The notes under the pieces were generated by a model that was not told where the DNA came from, did no database searches, and saw only the letters and a program-made list of their open reading frames with translations. DNA of 64,000 bases from Elgaria multicarinata webbii (lineage: Eukaryota; Chordata; Lepidosauria; Squamata; Anguidae). The translations under genes were made by a program, and so were the position numbers. Shown piece after piece: positions 54,988-64,000 of the stretch (position 1 is its first letter; every line of letters starts with the position of its first letter). The DNA lies in the NCBI RefSeq assembly GCF_023053635.1, contig NC_086172.1:126207681-126271680 (forward strand), written 5' to 3'.

Positions 54988-55670
54988 TATATAGTCTGAG
55001 CTGACAGGAAGACAATGTGGGGGGGGGGCGTTATGATTCTGTGAAGTGAAGGGTAGAAGTGGGGTAGAGAGAGTGAAGGAGTGCTTAAGGAATGTGTATA
55101 TGATTCTGTGAGGAGAACAGAGATGTATGAGAGAAGTGGATGATTTTATGAGAATAAAGATAGTTGAGTATATAGACAGTAATATCCTACAGTGGAACCT
55201 TCTAAGAAAAAACTGACAGAAACCAATACGCTTAGCACCTTGTAACCATATGCATTTGAACTGAGGAAACCATTAAGCTTGTTCACGCACTTACTTATGT
55301 TAATAAATTCTAATTACTTTCAAACAACTGGTGTGGTCTGTGGAGGAGTGACTGAAGTTTTGTTGTTTATTCGTTCAGTCGCTTCCGACTCTTCATGACT
55401 TCATGGACCAGCCCACGCCAGAGCTTTTTGTCGGCCATCGCCGACTGAAGAGAGAACAGTTAATGATGGCAGTGGAATGGGAAACTGAGGGCTAGGTTGC
55501 TGGGCTGTGGAGCTGTGGGGCCTAAAGAATAAAGGCGAGACAAGAGCAGCAGCAGAAGGCCGAAACCCTCGCACACCCTCAACACAGGGGGGGATTGAAG
55601 TGGTCCTGAGTGCTAATGGCGTGGATAGTCCTGTCAGGTAGCTTGTGGCCGTCTCAGGTGAAGGCAAGGC
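54988..55670 (+). mobile_element. LTR-like relic and leader at the end of unit III
   Basis: It matches 41105-41805 closely, including the BovB-like insertion (55358-55450, flanked by GACTGAAG). Beyond 55670 the sequence differs from unit II. Confidence 0.5.
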
Positions 55671-56890
55671 ATCGCAGGTGAACCAGGACATCAAAACGCC
55701 CGCCATCAATTTTGTGTCACCATTACCCTAGTGACAGGCTGTGTTAATTTGCTGCCATTTCTTTTGGACCTGGTACATGGACTCAAGTCCCTTGGAAGTA
55801 GAAGCCATAGAAGAGGGAGCCTTCCGGGATTGTTGGACAGTTGGAACTAAAAATCAAGGCATGAACCTATCTGTTTTCAACTTGGCATGCCTAAAAGCCC
55901 TACTTAAGAGCTACCATGCTGCCAAGTTTCATCTCTTTGTTTTTAATTTGATTTTTTAAAAACTTGTTAACAAAAGAGGAGGGTGGGCCGGTTCTCCACT
56001 CAACCATGAAAAAGGAGGGAGAGAGAGATGTCCCATTTAACTCTGTTCTTACTCCTGAGTAGGCATGACCAGGGGTACATTTTCACCTTAAAAGAAATGC
56101 AGAAAATGCACCAGGACAGGGGTGGTGGCAGTTCACTCCCACTCCTCCCTAGAACTGCAAAGTTTGCAGTTAAAGACTTGGGTGAGTTTCTTTAGAAATG
56201 GAGCGAGGTACGGGCGTAGCCAGTACTGAGCTGCAGTGCATGTTTTCTCCTCCTCCCCTGTAGTTCACTGAGTCGGTCCATCATACTTTGGTCCTCCAAC
56301 TTGGTTTACAAGGATCCTAGGGAAAGCATTGTGTGTTCTTTTTCTCTCCCCTCCCTTTCTCCTAAATATTATAGTCCAACAACACTTTGTTGAAATGAGG
56401 ATAGGTAGACCAGTGCATGGACTTGCAAGGGGTTAACTTTCCCTAATCTCTTAATCCCTTAAATACGCCATTGCATCATTACACCATTTCAGCCTACCAG
56501 AATTGCATTCAATTGCATTTGCCAGAATGGGGTTTAATGCAGTTTACTCAAAGGTAAGCATGCATCGGATTTTAGTATGGCTAAAATGAAGTTGAAATTA
56601 ATGGAATTTATCTTGAGTAAGGGAACCAGCAGATCTTTATTTTATGAATTGGAGATGCACAGCTTCACATGACCAAAGTAGAGGAAAATCGATCTTTCAC
56701 AATTGCAAACAGGTGTACTTTCACACTGGTAGATTATCAGGAAAAGTGCTTAACGGGGGGAATTTAAAAATATCTAAAAAAATCAAGGGATGAACCAATC
56801 TGATTCAAACTTGGCATGGCTAGAAAAACACCTTAAGAGCTATTAGAAAGTTCTGAGTAGCAATCAATGTTTTTGGAGCCCTCAAAATAT
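55671..56890. other. Unassigned flank with DIRS and array-unit fragments
   Basis: At 55757-55840 the sequence matches the DIRS relic at 5040-5100 (TGGACCTGGTACATGGACTC). At 55850-55905 and 56770-56860 single diverged units of the tandem array appear (TTGGCATGSCTARAA). No gene is seen. Confidence 0.4.
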
Positions 56891-57520
56891 TTAGTCACTT
56901 CTGGTGTGCCATCAACTTTTTGAAATCTGCATCGTCGCACAAACTTTCCAAACGTTTCTTCAGATTCACAAATTGATCAAAGCACTTGACATTGTCTGTG
57001 AGCACTCCCTTCTCTGATAAGTGTTCAACAGCAGTCTCTACAGCAGTCTCAGTCATGGCAATCCACACGAATATAGGGAACTCTTCCAGGGGTCTCATCC
57101 ACATCTCCAGATATTCAATGCACGTTGGGCATATAATGTGTCACACTGTGCAGCAAGTCCCTGCTCATGAGAGCTTCGGCTATTGGGAGGTATAAAAATG
57201 TAATAAATAAAATAAATAAATAAATAAATTGTACCAGAAGTGCCTGGACTTCAGGGAAATGAAGTTGTGGGCCTTGCGTTCATGCAGGATGTTGCTAACA
57301 GAATCCAGGCATTTCAGCACTTCCACCACAGAGTTGTTTTTACACTCAATCTCTTTGATGTATGCTTGGAACATGCTCATGAGTGAGAGCATATGCCATA
57401 GGTAGATCTCACTGATGTCATTCCCAAAGAACTTCTTGATACATGAGCTGAAAGAGCACAACACTGAGAAATATTCCTGGACACATGTGGTGCACTCACA
57501 ATTGTGAGGAGAAGCCGGCG
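56891..57520 (-). mobile_element. hAT transposase fragment, N-terminal/middle part
   Basis: The minus strand encodes YLWHMLSLMSMFQAYIKEIE, VVEVLKCLDSVSNILHERKA and, beyond a short L2-tail/AAAT insertion at about 57178-57226, ETAVEHLSEKGVLTDNVKCF and FVNLKKRLESLCDDADFKKL. This resembles a reptile hAT-type transposase. Frames are broken. Confidence 0.45.
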
Positions 57521-57735
57521 ATGGTGGGGAGGTGGCCGCGATTGCGCAAGGAAGCCGACACTTGCAGGAAGGAACAAGCAATGGCAGGGAGGAGGTAGTG
57601 ATCATGCTGAGGAGCAGGCAATGATGCCAAGGAGAGAGCGATGGCAGCAGTGGAGAGTACACATATGCCCTCTGTTCCTGGGCCCCAGTGAGTGCAGCCA
57701 CCTCAAGCATTGCATGCTGGGAGTTGTATGGGGGC
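57521..57735. other. GC-rich non-coding stretch between hAT fragments
   Basis: Overlapping open frames on both strands show no domain. Short repeats of GGCAATG/GGAAG type dominate. Confidence 0.3.
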
Positions 57736-58060
57736 CTAGGCTGTGCAAGGAAATGGCAGGTCCATCATAAAATGGCGGATCTGCCATAAAATGGCCTCCG
57801 TGATTTGGATTTCTGAATCTGAGGCCCGAGGTTTGAACAGCCCTAGTGTAGATTCCCCCACTGTCATCTCATAGTTAAATTTCACAATAAGCTCTGCTTT
57901 CACAAGAGGAGCTAACATACCATTCGTCTTGTCAGTCCATATATTGCCCATATGGGAAAACACCCTCTCCACATAAGCCTTACTTACTAGGATAGCAAGC
58001 ACAGCTCTGACAACTGGTGAGGCTGTGGATGTGCTGAACTGGTACCTGGCTGCGACAATG
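57736..58060 (-). mobile_element. hAT transposase fragment, C-terminal dimerisation part
   Basis: The minus strand encodes VLAILVSKAYVERVFSHMGN and WTDKTNGMLAPLVKAELIVK, matching the hAT C-terminal dimerisation motif (A/S-x-VERxFS...K). The upstream part is cut by an L2 insertion. Dead fragment. Confidence 0.6.
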
Positions 58061-58679
58061 GACTGGATGAGGGCCAATAAACTGAAACTTAATGCAGACA
58101 AGACTGAGATGCTGTTAGTGGGTGGTTCTTCTGACCGATAAGTGGGTGTTCAACCTCTTCTAGATGGGGTTGCACTCACCCTGAAGGAACAGGTTCGTAG
58201 CTTGGGTGTTCTCCTAGAACCATCTCTGTCCCTTGAGGTTCAGGTGGCCTCGGTGGCACAGATTGCCTTCTACCAACTTCGGTTGGTGGCCCAGCTATGC
58301 CCCTAACTGGACAGGGATAACCTAGCTTCAGTTGTCCATGCTCTGGTAACCTCCAAATTAGATTACTGCTGCCTTTGAAGACAGTTTAGAAGCTGCAGCT
58401 TGTGCAAAATGCAGCGGCCAGATTGATAACCGGAACCAGAAGGTTTGAACATATAAGACCAATTCTGACCTGCTTGCATTGGCTGCTTATATGTTTCTGA
58501 GCCCAATTCAAGATGCTGGTTTTAACCTATAAAGCCTTACATGTCTTGAGACCACAATACTTGATGGAATGCCTCTCCAGACATGAACCTACCCGTACAC
58601 TATGCTCAACAACGAAGGTCCTCCTCTGAGTGCCTAAACCACCCAGAGAGCTTCGGCTATGGGGCGGTATATAAATGTA

Positions 58680-58725
<46 letters not shown>

Positions 58726-59052
58726 GAGACGGCCTTTTCAGTTGTGGCTCCCCAATTATGGAATGACCTGCCCGACGAGGCTCGCCTGGCGCCAACATTG
58801 TTATCTTTTCGGTGCGAGGTTAAGACTTTTCTCTTTGCCCAGGCAGTTAACAACATATGCTGAGTTGTTTGTTTTTTAATTGCCCCTAGAATAGTTGTTT
58901 TAAAATGATGTTGTTGTTTTTATGTTCTTGATGGTTTTAAATTTTGTATACTTATTTTTAATGTTTACTGTTTTTAACTTCTGTAAACCGCCCAGAGTGC
59001 TTCAGCTATGAGGCAGTATATAAATGTAATAAAATAAATAAATAAATAATGT
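58040..59052 (+). mobile_element. L2-type LINE 3' part, older copy, inserted in the hAT relic
   Basis: The plus strand encodes blocks of an L2 RT: WMRANKLKLNADKTEMLLVG, LGVLLEPSLSLEVQVASVAQ and LDRDNLASVVHALVTSKLDY in changing frames. The end TAAACCGCCCAGAGTGCTTC and an AAATAAAT tail are present. A second L2 tail with an AAT run (58634-58724) interrupts it. More diverged than the copies in units I-III. Confidence 0.8.
58634..58724 (+). repeat. Nested L2-like tail with (AAT)n microsatellite
   Basis: CCACCCAGAGAGCTTCGGCT, GGGGCGGTATATAAATGTAA and about 14 AAT repeats lie within the L2 reading region at 58040-59052. Confidence 0.75.
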
Positions 59053-59098
59053 GTACTAGAAATTTAGATTCTATGTGCTTCAGTAGTTCGATCCGTTA

Positions 59099-59345
59099 TT
59101 AGTCTAGTGGAAGATCTGATTTTCTCACCTGTGGCAGAAGCTTCTGCACCAGGTTGAGTTCATCAAAAAGGTTGTCTACACTGACCTGAAGTCCCAGATC
59201 TGCAGCCACTTTACAAGTGTGGTCCAGGCATAGGTTCTCTGACTCTCTGTCCAGATTAAAGGCTGTGAAGTCTTTTAGTTGTGAGTTCTCAAAGTCATAC
59301 CACTTCTCATGGTATGCTGTTGCCCGAGTATACATTTGCTTGCAT
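59099..59345 (-). mobile_element. hAT transposase fragment, middle part
   Basis: The minus strand encodes YHEKWYDFENSQLKDFTAFN, VAADLGLQVSVDNLFDELNL and VQKLLPQVRKSDLPL, consistent with the region upstream of the dimerisation motif. Together with 57736-58060 it is one transposase split by the L2 insertion. Confidence 0.5.
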
Positions 59346-60237
59346 CTGTAATGAAGGATAGCCTTTCAGAATCAGGTAACTGTTTTATACATGCTGGGCT
59401 AAAGGCTTAGGATGTGATAGGACTTGTAGTCCAACCAGAGGGAAAGGCAAGAGATCCAAGCTTAGTCACCAAGCAGCAAGCTCTCCTGGCATCTATCTCA
59501 CACCACACAAACAAAAACCCTGAAATGTTAGGCTAAAGGTTAGGGATAATCCAAACAGAGGGAATAGTCATTCTACTTATCTCCTTTCTCTGTCCAGTGC
59601 TCATGCTGCAGTGCACAACCTTCTTCAAGCTCCCGAACCGCACCTGCCCATTCCCGCCACTGTTCCTGCCATAATACCATGTAGAAGATTCTCTCAGTAT
59701 CCTCCTTTCTGACCATCCAGCACACACAACCTTCTCCGTTAATCTATTCCCTCCAACTCCCCATTCCCACGCCACCTTCCTATCAGGATCAGGCCTGTTC
59801 TCCCTAGTGTGGGGGAAGAGGTTTCAGGCTATCAATTGGAATCATATTCTGAACCAGAAGAAACAGGACTAGAAATTTACCAGCCAACACAAGAAGGGGG
59901 GGGGGAGATTTTCCCAGACTCTTCAGGAGCCAGGAATGAATGTTCATCAGACTTTATCAGAGAGAATGCTAACAACTCAGAACCTGAAGGAACTCAGCTT
60001 TCCTCAGAGGGGAAGAGACTTCAGAACTGACTGATCCCAAAGTCCGCAGCAAGGCCAAGCAGGCGGAGATGAAAGCAGGGGAGAAGTGATCAGCTTGTCT
60101 AGCTTCTCACCAATGACTTCTTCAGAAGAATCCTCACTGAAGCAAAAGTGGCTCAGGAAAAAACTTTCCCTTTTGTTGAAAGGACAATTGCCTAGTTTAG
60201 TCAGCCAAGTTTTAGCCTAGAGGAAAGCTCCTAGTGT
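59346..60237. other. Unassigned; possible diverged LTR near 59805-60080
   Basis: TGTGGGGGAAGAGG is followed by an acidic serine-rich frame (SYSEPEETGLEIYQPTQEGG) that recalls the LTR-borne tails of the chromovirus family elsewhere in the window. No second end or target duplication was found, so this is only suggestive. Confidence 0.2.
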
Positions 60238-60376
60238 TTATACTCACTTCAGGTAGATTGGGCTGAGAGTATGTGACTGGCCCAAAGTCACCCAGTGGAT
60301 TCCATGGCCGAGTGGGGACTAGAACCAGGATTTCCCGACTCCCAGTCCAACACCTTAGCCACTACACCACACGTGC
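60238..60376 (-). mobile_element. MIR-like tRNA-derived SINE
   Basis: Read on the minus strand it starts GTGGTGTAGTGGCTAAGGTG (A-box-like), has GGTTCTAGTCC (B-box-like) and continues into CCACTGGGTGACTTTGGGCC, the core typical of MIR SINEs. It is a diverged, inactive copy rather than a tRNA gene. Confidence 0.7.
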
Positions 60377-63300
60377 TTCCCTATCAGTTTCCCTAGGAGC
60401 CCACTCGTTTATAAAATCACCGCCTTGAAACTGTCTAATTATATTGCACTTATATGTGTCTCTCCTCTACTTTCCTCTTTTCTATATTAGGTTACACACA
60501 CACAATTTCTAGAAAATCGCAAGTCATGTTTGTTTTTCTATATTTTCCCAGCCATTTTAGAATACATTTGATAGGATGATTAGCATTTGTGGTATTTTAA
60601 AGCTCTCATCAACCCTGTAAATAACAATTCACATTTAAACGCTTTAAATAAACAATTAAACCTCATATGTTTTTAATACTAATATAATCTTTATTGTACT
60701 TTTGAAAATCCTTGTTTCCAGCTCCTTAACTCTTCTAAATAAGGTTCCTATTCTCAGTGGCACTCATTGTCTTTAAGGGTGCTTCCAGACAGAGGGTTCC
60801 TAATGCTATGTAGTCACTGTTCTTCCCCTGTAAACTACATTGCAGAATTACAATTGGATTTTCTCACTTTGGGGATATGGCACCTTTTATATGTATACAT
60901 TTTGCTGTGTTCTGTCCACACTAATGGGTGAGACATAGCTATGTGGGTGGGAAAGGGACACAGCAGAGAGGATAAAAATCAATGAGATAGATTTTTCAAT
61001 GATCCAGCTTCAATATTTTACCAAGTCCCAAGAACAACTTTTTTATAAATCACTTCTGTTCTAGTCTCAGAAATTTTAAATCCCATGAGGTGTTTGGGGA
61101 AAAGGGATATTGCATTAACCTGGAAAATATCCGGAGTGCAAAACTCACAAATGATCTATAGTGATTTATACCTCTGGATACTACTTACTTGTACATAACT
61201 ACTCTGTCCTGGAGACTGATTTGCATTCATAAAGCCCATCATAAGGCTGAAAGACCAGTTTGGTCATCTCTCAATAAGGTGATATACCTTGAGGAAAAAT
61301 GTACACTTCTTTATGAGAATACCATTGCAGAATAAGAAACCAGACTGCAGCAACCTAAAGTTACTTGTGAATAAAAATAGTTTTATTTAGTTATCTGAAA
61401 TCATCTCTAAGTAATAGTTCTCATGGTTTTTACATCAGTAAAGCGCATTCTAAAATAATTACTACATTGTACAATGTGATAAATAATATGACAGATGTGT
61501 GATATTTTTTAAAAACATAGTAAACTTTGTCTGTTCTGTACAGATACTGTTTAGAACTGTAAATTGATTCTTACAGGAAATTTGAGTGCTAAGCAATGCA
61601 GTCCTGATGTATGCATTATGAGGAAATACAAAGATGAATGTTTTGGGTTATATTAGAATGCAAGGGAGATTGTGACTAACACAGAAATGCAAAATTTGTA
61701 GATGCGGCGTTTTAATTAACTCAGTTTTACTGGGACAATTCTCTAACATTACAAGAATTCCTGCTTTAACATATACACCACAAAGCTCCATTGTTTTGCA
61801 CTTTTGTATCCTGTAAAAAGCACAGAAAAGATCTAACCAAATCAAGATTGTTTGCCATTGCAAGTCACAATTATGTATTTACTTTTACGTTTGCAGATAG
61901 TTGATGAACAGATGTAACATACTAGAATTCTGTACAGAGGAGTGGTGTGTCAGTTATTCCATCAATAGATGCTACAATTCCCAACACACATTCACATGAT
62001 TAATAATCATTGAGAACACTAGAAGTGTTGCCAAGATCACATACTGTTTCACCACTACCCAAAAAGCTATATATAGAAATATATAAAACCACACTGGAAG
62101 AAATACATTTGTACAGGTTAAATGAAGGCACAAACCGATCTTTCCATCAGGATTAACATATGGTAGATTATTTATGCTATGATTACATGTACTGGACAGT
62201 ATCCAATACCACCACTGCACTCCAACTGTTTCCGTAGCGCCAGTGGGATCCACTGCTAACACAACAGGCCTAGAGCATCCCTATGAATGAGCAGAAATGC
62301 TAGTTTTCAGATCGGGACAGGTCAGCGAACCTTCCTTTTGCAAGCTCTCCTAATGTGTGTCATTACAGAAACAAGCATTTCCACATGTTTCCATTTCCTT
62401 CAGAAGCTGCGAACTTTCCATTACACTAGTGATGGATCCCGCTAGTGCAGGGGCAGTACTGGATACTACCCACTATTTGCTCTTGTGATCAAGACCTGTA
62501 CCAAAATTTATTGTTAATTATGCCAACAAAAATAGAGGTTCATGCATGTTTGAGCTGTTTTACCTTCTTTGTAAAGAAATTCAGATGCATGAGGAAGACA
62601 AATTATATTGCCATTATTGTTGTTAAGAGAATGAGTCATACACATAATTTGCTTGAAGATATAACTTTGAACTAGATCTGGCCAGGAATATAGCTTAGTT
62701 ATTTGAACAAACTCTCAGTTCCAGTGTCCAGTTCCAATGAAATGTTATTAAATTTAGGCACCCATGGAAATAATTTCAAGTACTATCCTGTGGATCCAAA
62801 ATATTGTGCTGAAATGGCTCTGTTTGTTAACTACCAGTATGCATGTCCTTCAAGAAATGTAGGCTTCTCATTTCAGAAGGCAGAGGGTTTTTAGAAAAAG
62901 ATGCTGGTGCCAATTTGAATAATGAACAAGGCTTGAACTTCTTTTTATATTTTTAACCAGTGGTTTCCCATAATCACGTATTTTATTACCTCCACATGAG
63001 CTGCAAATAATATCAATCAGATAGAACCCATTAAAATAAGTCAGGCCAATCCACTGCAGAATGTTATGTCTCTTTGAAACTCCACAGTAATTGTAATGGC
63101 AGGGCCTGTGTGAATGCATCCTCAGACAATACTATCTAGGTGTCCCAAGTATTTACATGAGCATATAAGCCTAGAAAATTAATTGCAGAAATTTGGGGGC
63201 TTTTAAAAAAAAAATCTTAAAGGCCAAATTTATTTTACAAGAAACAAAATGCATCCTTTGCATTATAGCACATCGACTGAACATACTTTAGAAGCTCATC

Positions 63301-63425
63301 TTCTCCTAAAAGTTCTCAATGGCAAGTTTAGGGCTTGACCTCATAAGAGAGCTCACTGGAGTTTGTCATCTGACATGTCAGTGAGTAAAATATAGCAATT
63401 TCAACAATTCCATCAGCGAAGTTCC
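60377..63425. other. AT-rich intergenic stretch, nothing recognised
   Basis: No gene, named repeat or strong palindrome was found. Open frames such as 61648-61863 and 61972-62262 are short, low in recognisable motifs and probably spurious. Confidence 0.5.
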
Positions 63426-64000
63426 TCATACAGTGCCAACCACAGCTCTAAGAACAGCAGCAGCAGAAAGAACTATTACAATGCCTACAGTCATTCGTAC
63501 ATTGCCACTGTTGGGTGAAGTGGGTCCGCTGTCAATGCTGCCACCATAGCCTTTACTTAGGCAATATGGAGGAGCCCAACCATAATTACAATGACAATTT
63601 TTAAGAGAATTGCATATTCCTCTGTTATGGCACTTTGTTTGATTACAATCATAGTTCAGAAGAGACACCTTGATACAATCCCTGTTAATACATATCATGC
63701 CATTGCCACATTTTGTGCCATCCCTTACTGCTCCAATATCAGCTATGTCCATTCCACTTGGGTAGTTTGTACCCCAGCACAAGCTGTTGCTAAGAGAAGT
63801 TTGCATTATGGTGCTATGATCATTCAAATTAGGTAATTCATCAATGTTTATGCATTGAACTCTGCCACACAAGACATTACCATTTTCACATTTTTTATAA
63901 ACATTACCAGGAATAATGCCACAATTACCAAAACGGTCACCTCGCTTATTTATTTCTTTGAAGCAACCTAGTGGGGCAACCATTGCTTGCTTGCCGAAGA
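63426..64000 (-). CDS. ADAM-like gene IV, C-terminal part, cut by window edge
   Basis: The frame is open to the window end. The 191 visible codons cover the cysteine-rich domain (GDRFGNCG, LCGRVQCINIDELP, CWGTNYPSG, IGAVRDGTKCG), an EGF-like domain (DCNQTKCHNRGICNSLKNC to GWAPPYC) and GYGGSIDSGPTSP before the membrane span. It is clearly related to copies I-III but far more diverged, in the same orientation, about 16 kb from copy III. The membrane segment changes character: it stops after SAAAVLRAVVGTV, about where the others read SAATVGLGLGLYY. The next frame there reads WLALYEEL, so a frameshift late in the gene is likely. It may be a pseudogene or a form without a tail. Confidence 0.75.
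   Translation of the reverse strand, partial: FGKQAMVAPLGCFKEINKRGDRFGNCGIIPGNVYKKCENGNVLCGRVQCINIDELPNLNDHSTIMQTSLSNSLCWGTNYPSGMDIADIGAVRDGTKCGNGMICINRDCIKVSLLNYDCNQTKCHNRGICNSLKNCHCNYGWAPPYCLSKGYGGSIDSGPTSPNSGNVRMTVGIVIVLSAAAVLRAVVGTV

Larger units (their letters stand above)
44302..55670. repeat. Duplication unit III (carries ADAM copy III)
   Basis: Similarity to units I and II begins at the equivalent of about 11396 in unit I (TACAGGGCACACTGAACACC) and runs to the LTR-like relic. It has a single copy of the 640-bp repeat, no solo LTR, no chromovirus, an internal deletion in its L2, a SINE-like piece in the L2 tail, a 67-bp insertion at 48493 and a 3.3-kb insertion at 51716. Confidence 0.88.

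Noticed and set aside
57180-57787. Open frames over 57180-57787 as host coding exons
   Set aside because: They overlap hAT fragments and an L2-tail insertion, and neighbouring frames on both strands are equally open.
60238-60376. tRNA gene suggested by A-box and B-box-like motifs
   Set aside because: The B box is degenerate, no cloverleaf is apparent, and the sequence continues into a MIR-type core; it is a SINE.

Overview
The window is vertebrate nuclear DNA, most likely from a squamate reptile (lizard or snake). Grounds: a dense mixture of CR1, L2-like, L1 and BovB-like LINE pieces, DIRS and Ty3/Gypsy chromovirus retroelements, hAT-type DNA transposons and MIR-like SINEs, and intronless ADAM genes. 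No bacterial-style genes, rRNA, functional tRNA or CRISPR were seen. The species cannot be fixed from sequence alone.

Host genes: three full-length, intronless, membrane-anchored ADAM genes lie on the minus strand (13688-15847, 34164-36347, 45092-47275). A fourth, divergent and cut by the window edge, lies at 63426-64000. They resemble the ADAM20/21 single-exon class. Each complete copy has a signal peptide, prodomain with cysteine switch, reprolysin domain with HExxHxxGxxH zinc site, disintegrin, cysteine-rich and EGF-like domains, one membrane span and a short tail. All four share orientation: a local tandem family.

Layout: 1-6520 is repeat-rich flank: an LTR-like relic, a DIRS RNase H/recombinase relic, an L1 ORF1 fragment, antisense LTR-like and DIRS RT relics, and a CR1 LINE. 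Unit I is 6274-26809 and unit II 26811-41805. They are near-identical over about 14.5 kb, and the I/II junction falls inside the CR1 3' region. Unit I alone carries a young chromovirus (16702-22757) with matching LTRs, a 5-bp target duplication and empty sites in units II and III. From 41806 to 44301 there is an antisense L1 ORF2 fragment plus unassigned sequence. Unit III is 44302-55670. It matches only the part of the unit around and upstream of the ADAM gene, and has its own insertions, including a roughly 3.3-kb DNA-transposon-like block full of tandem repeats. From 55670 to 60400 lie hAT transposase fragments, an L2 and a MIR-like SINE. From 60400 to 63425 nothing is recognised.

Most striking: copy III of the ADAM gene is nearly identical to copy II except in about 93 residues of the catalytic domain, where I count 30 amino-acid differences and, in the codons compared, no silent change. 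A second cluster lies in the cysteine-rich hypervariable region. This points to strong diversifying selection on the active-site face and exosite, or to conversion from an already diversified paralogue. The nested insertions allow a relative history: local 640-bp duplication and solo LTR, then the 14.5-kb duplication, then the chromovirus insertion.
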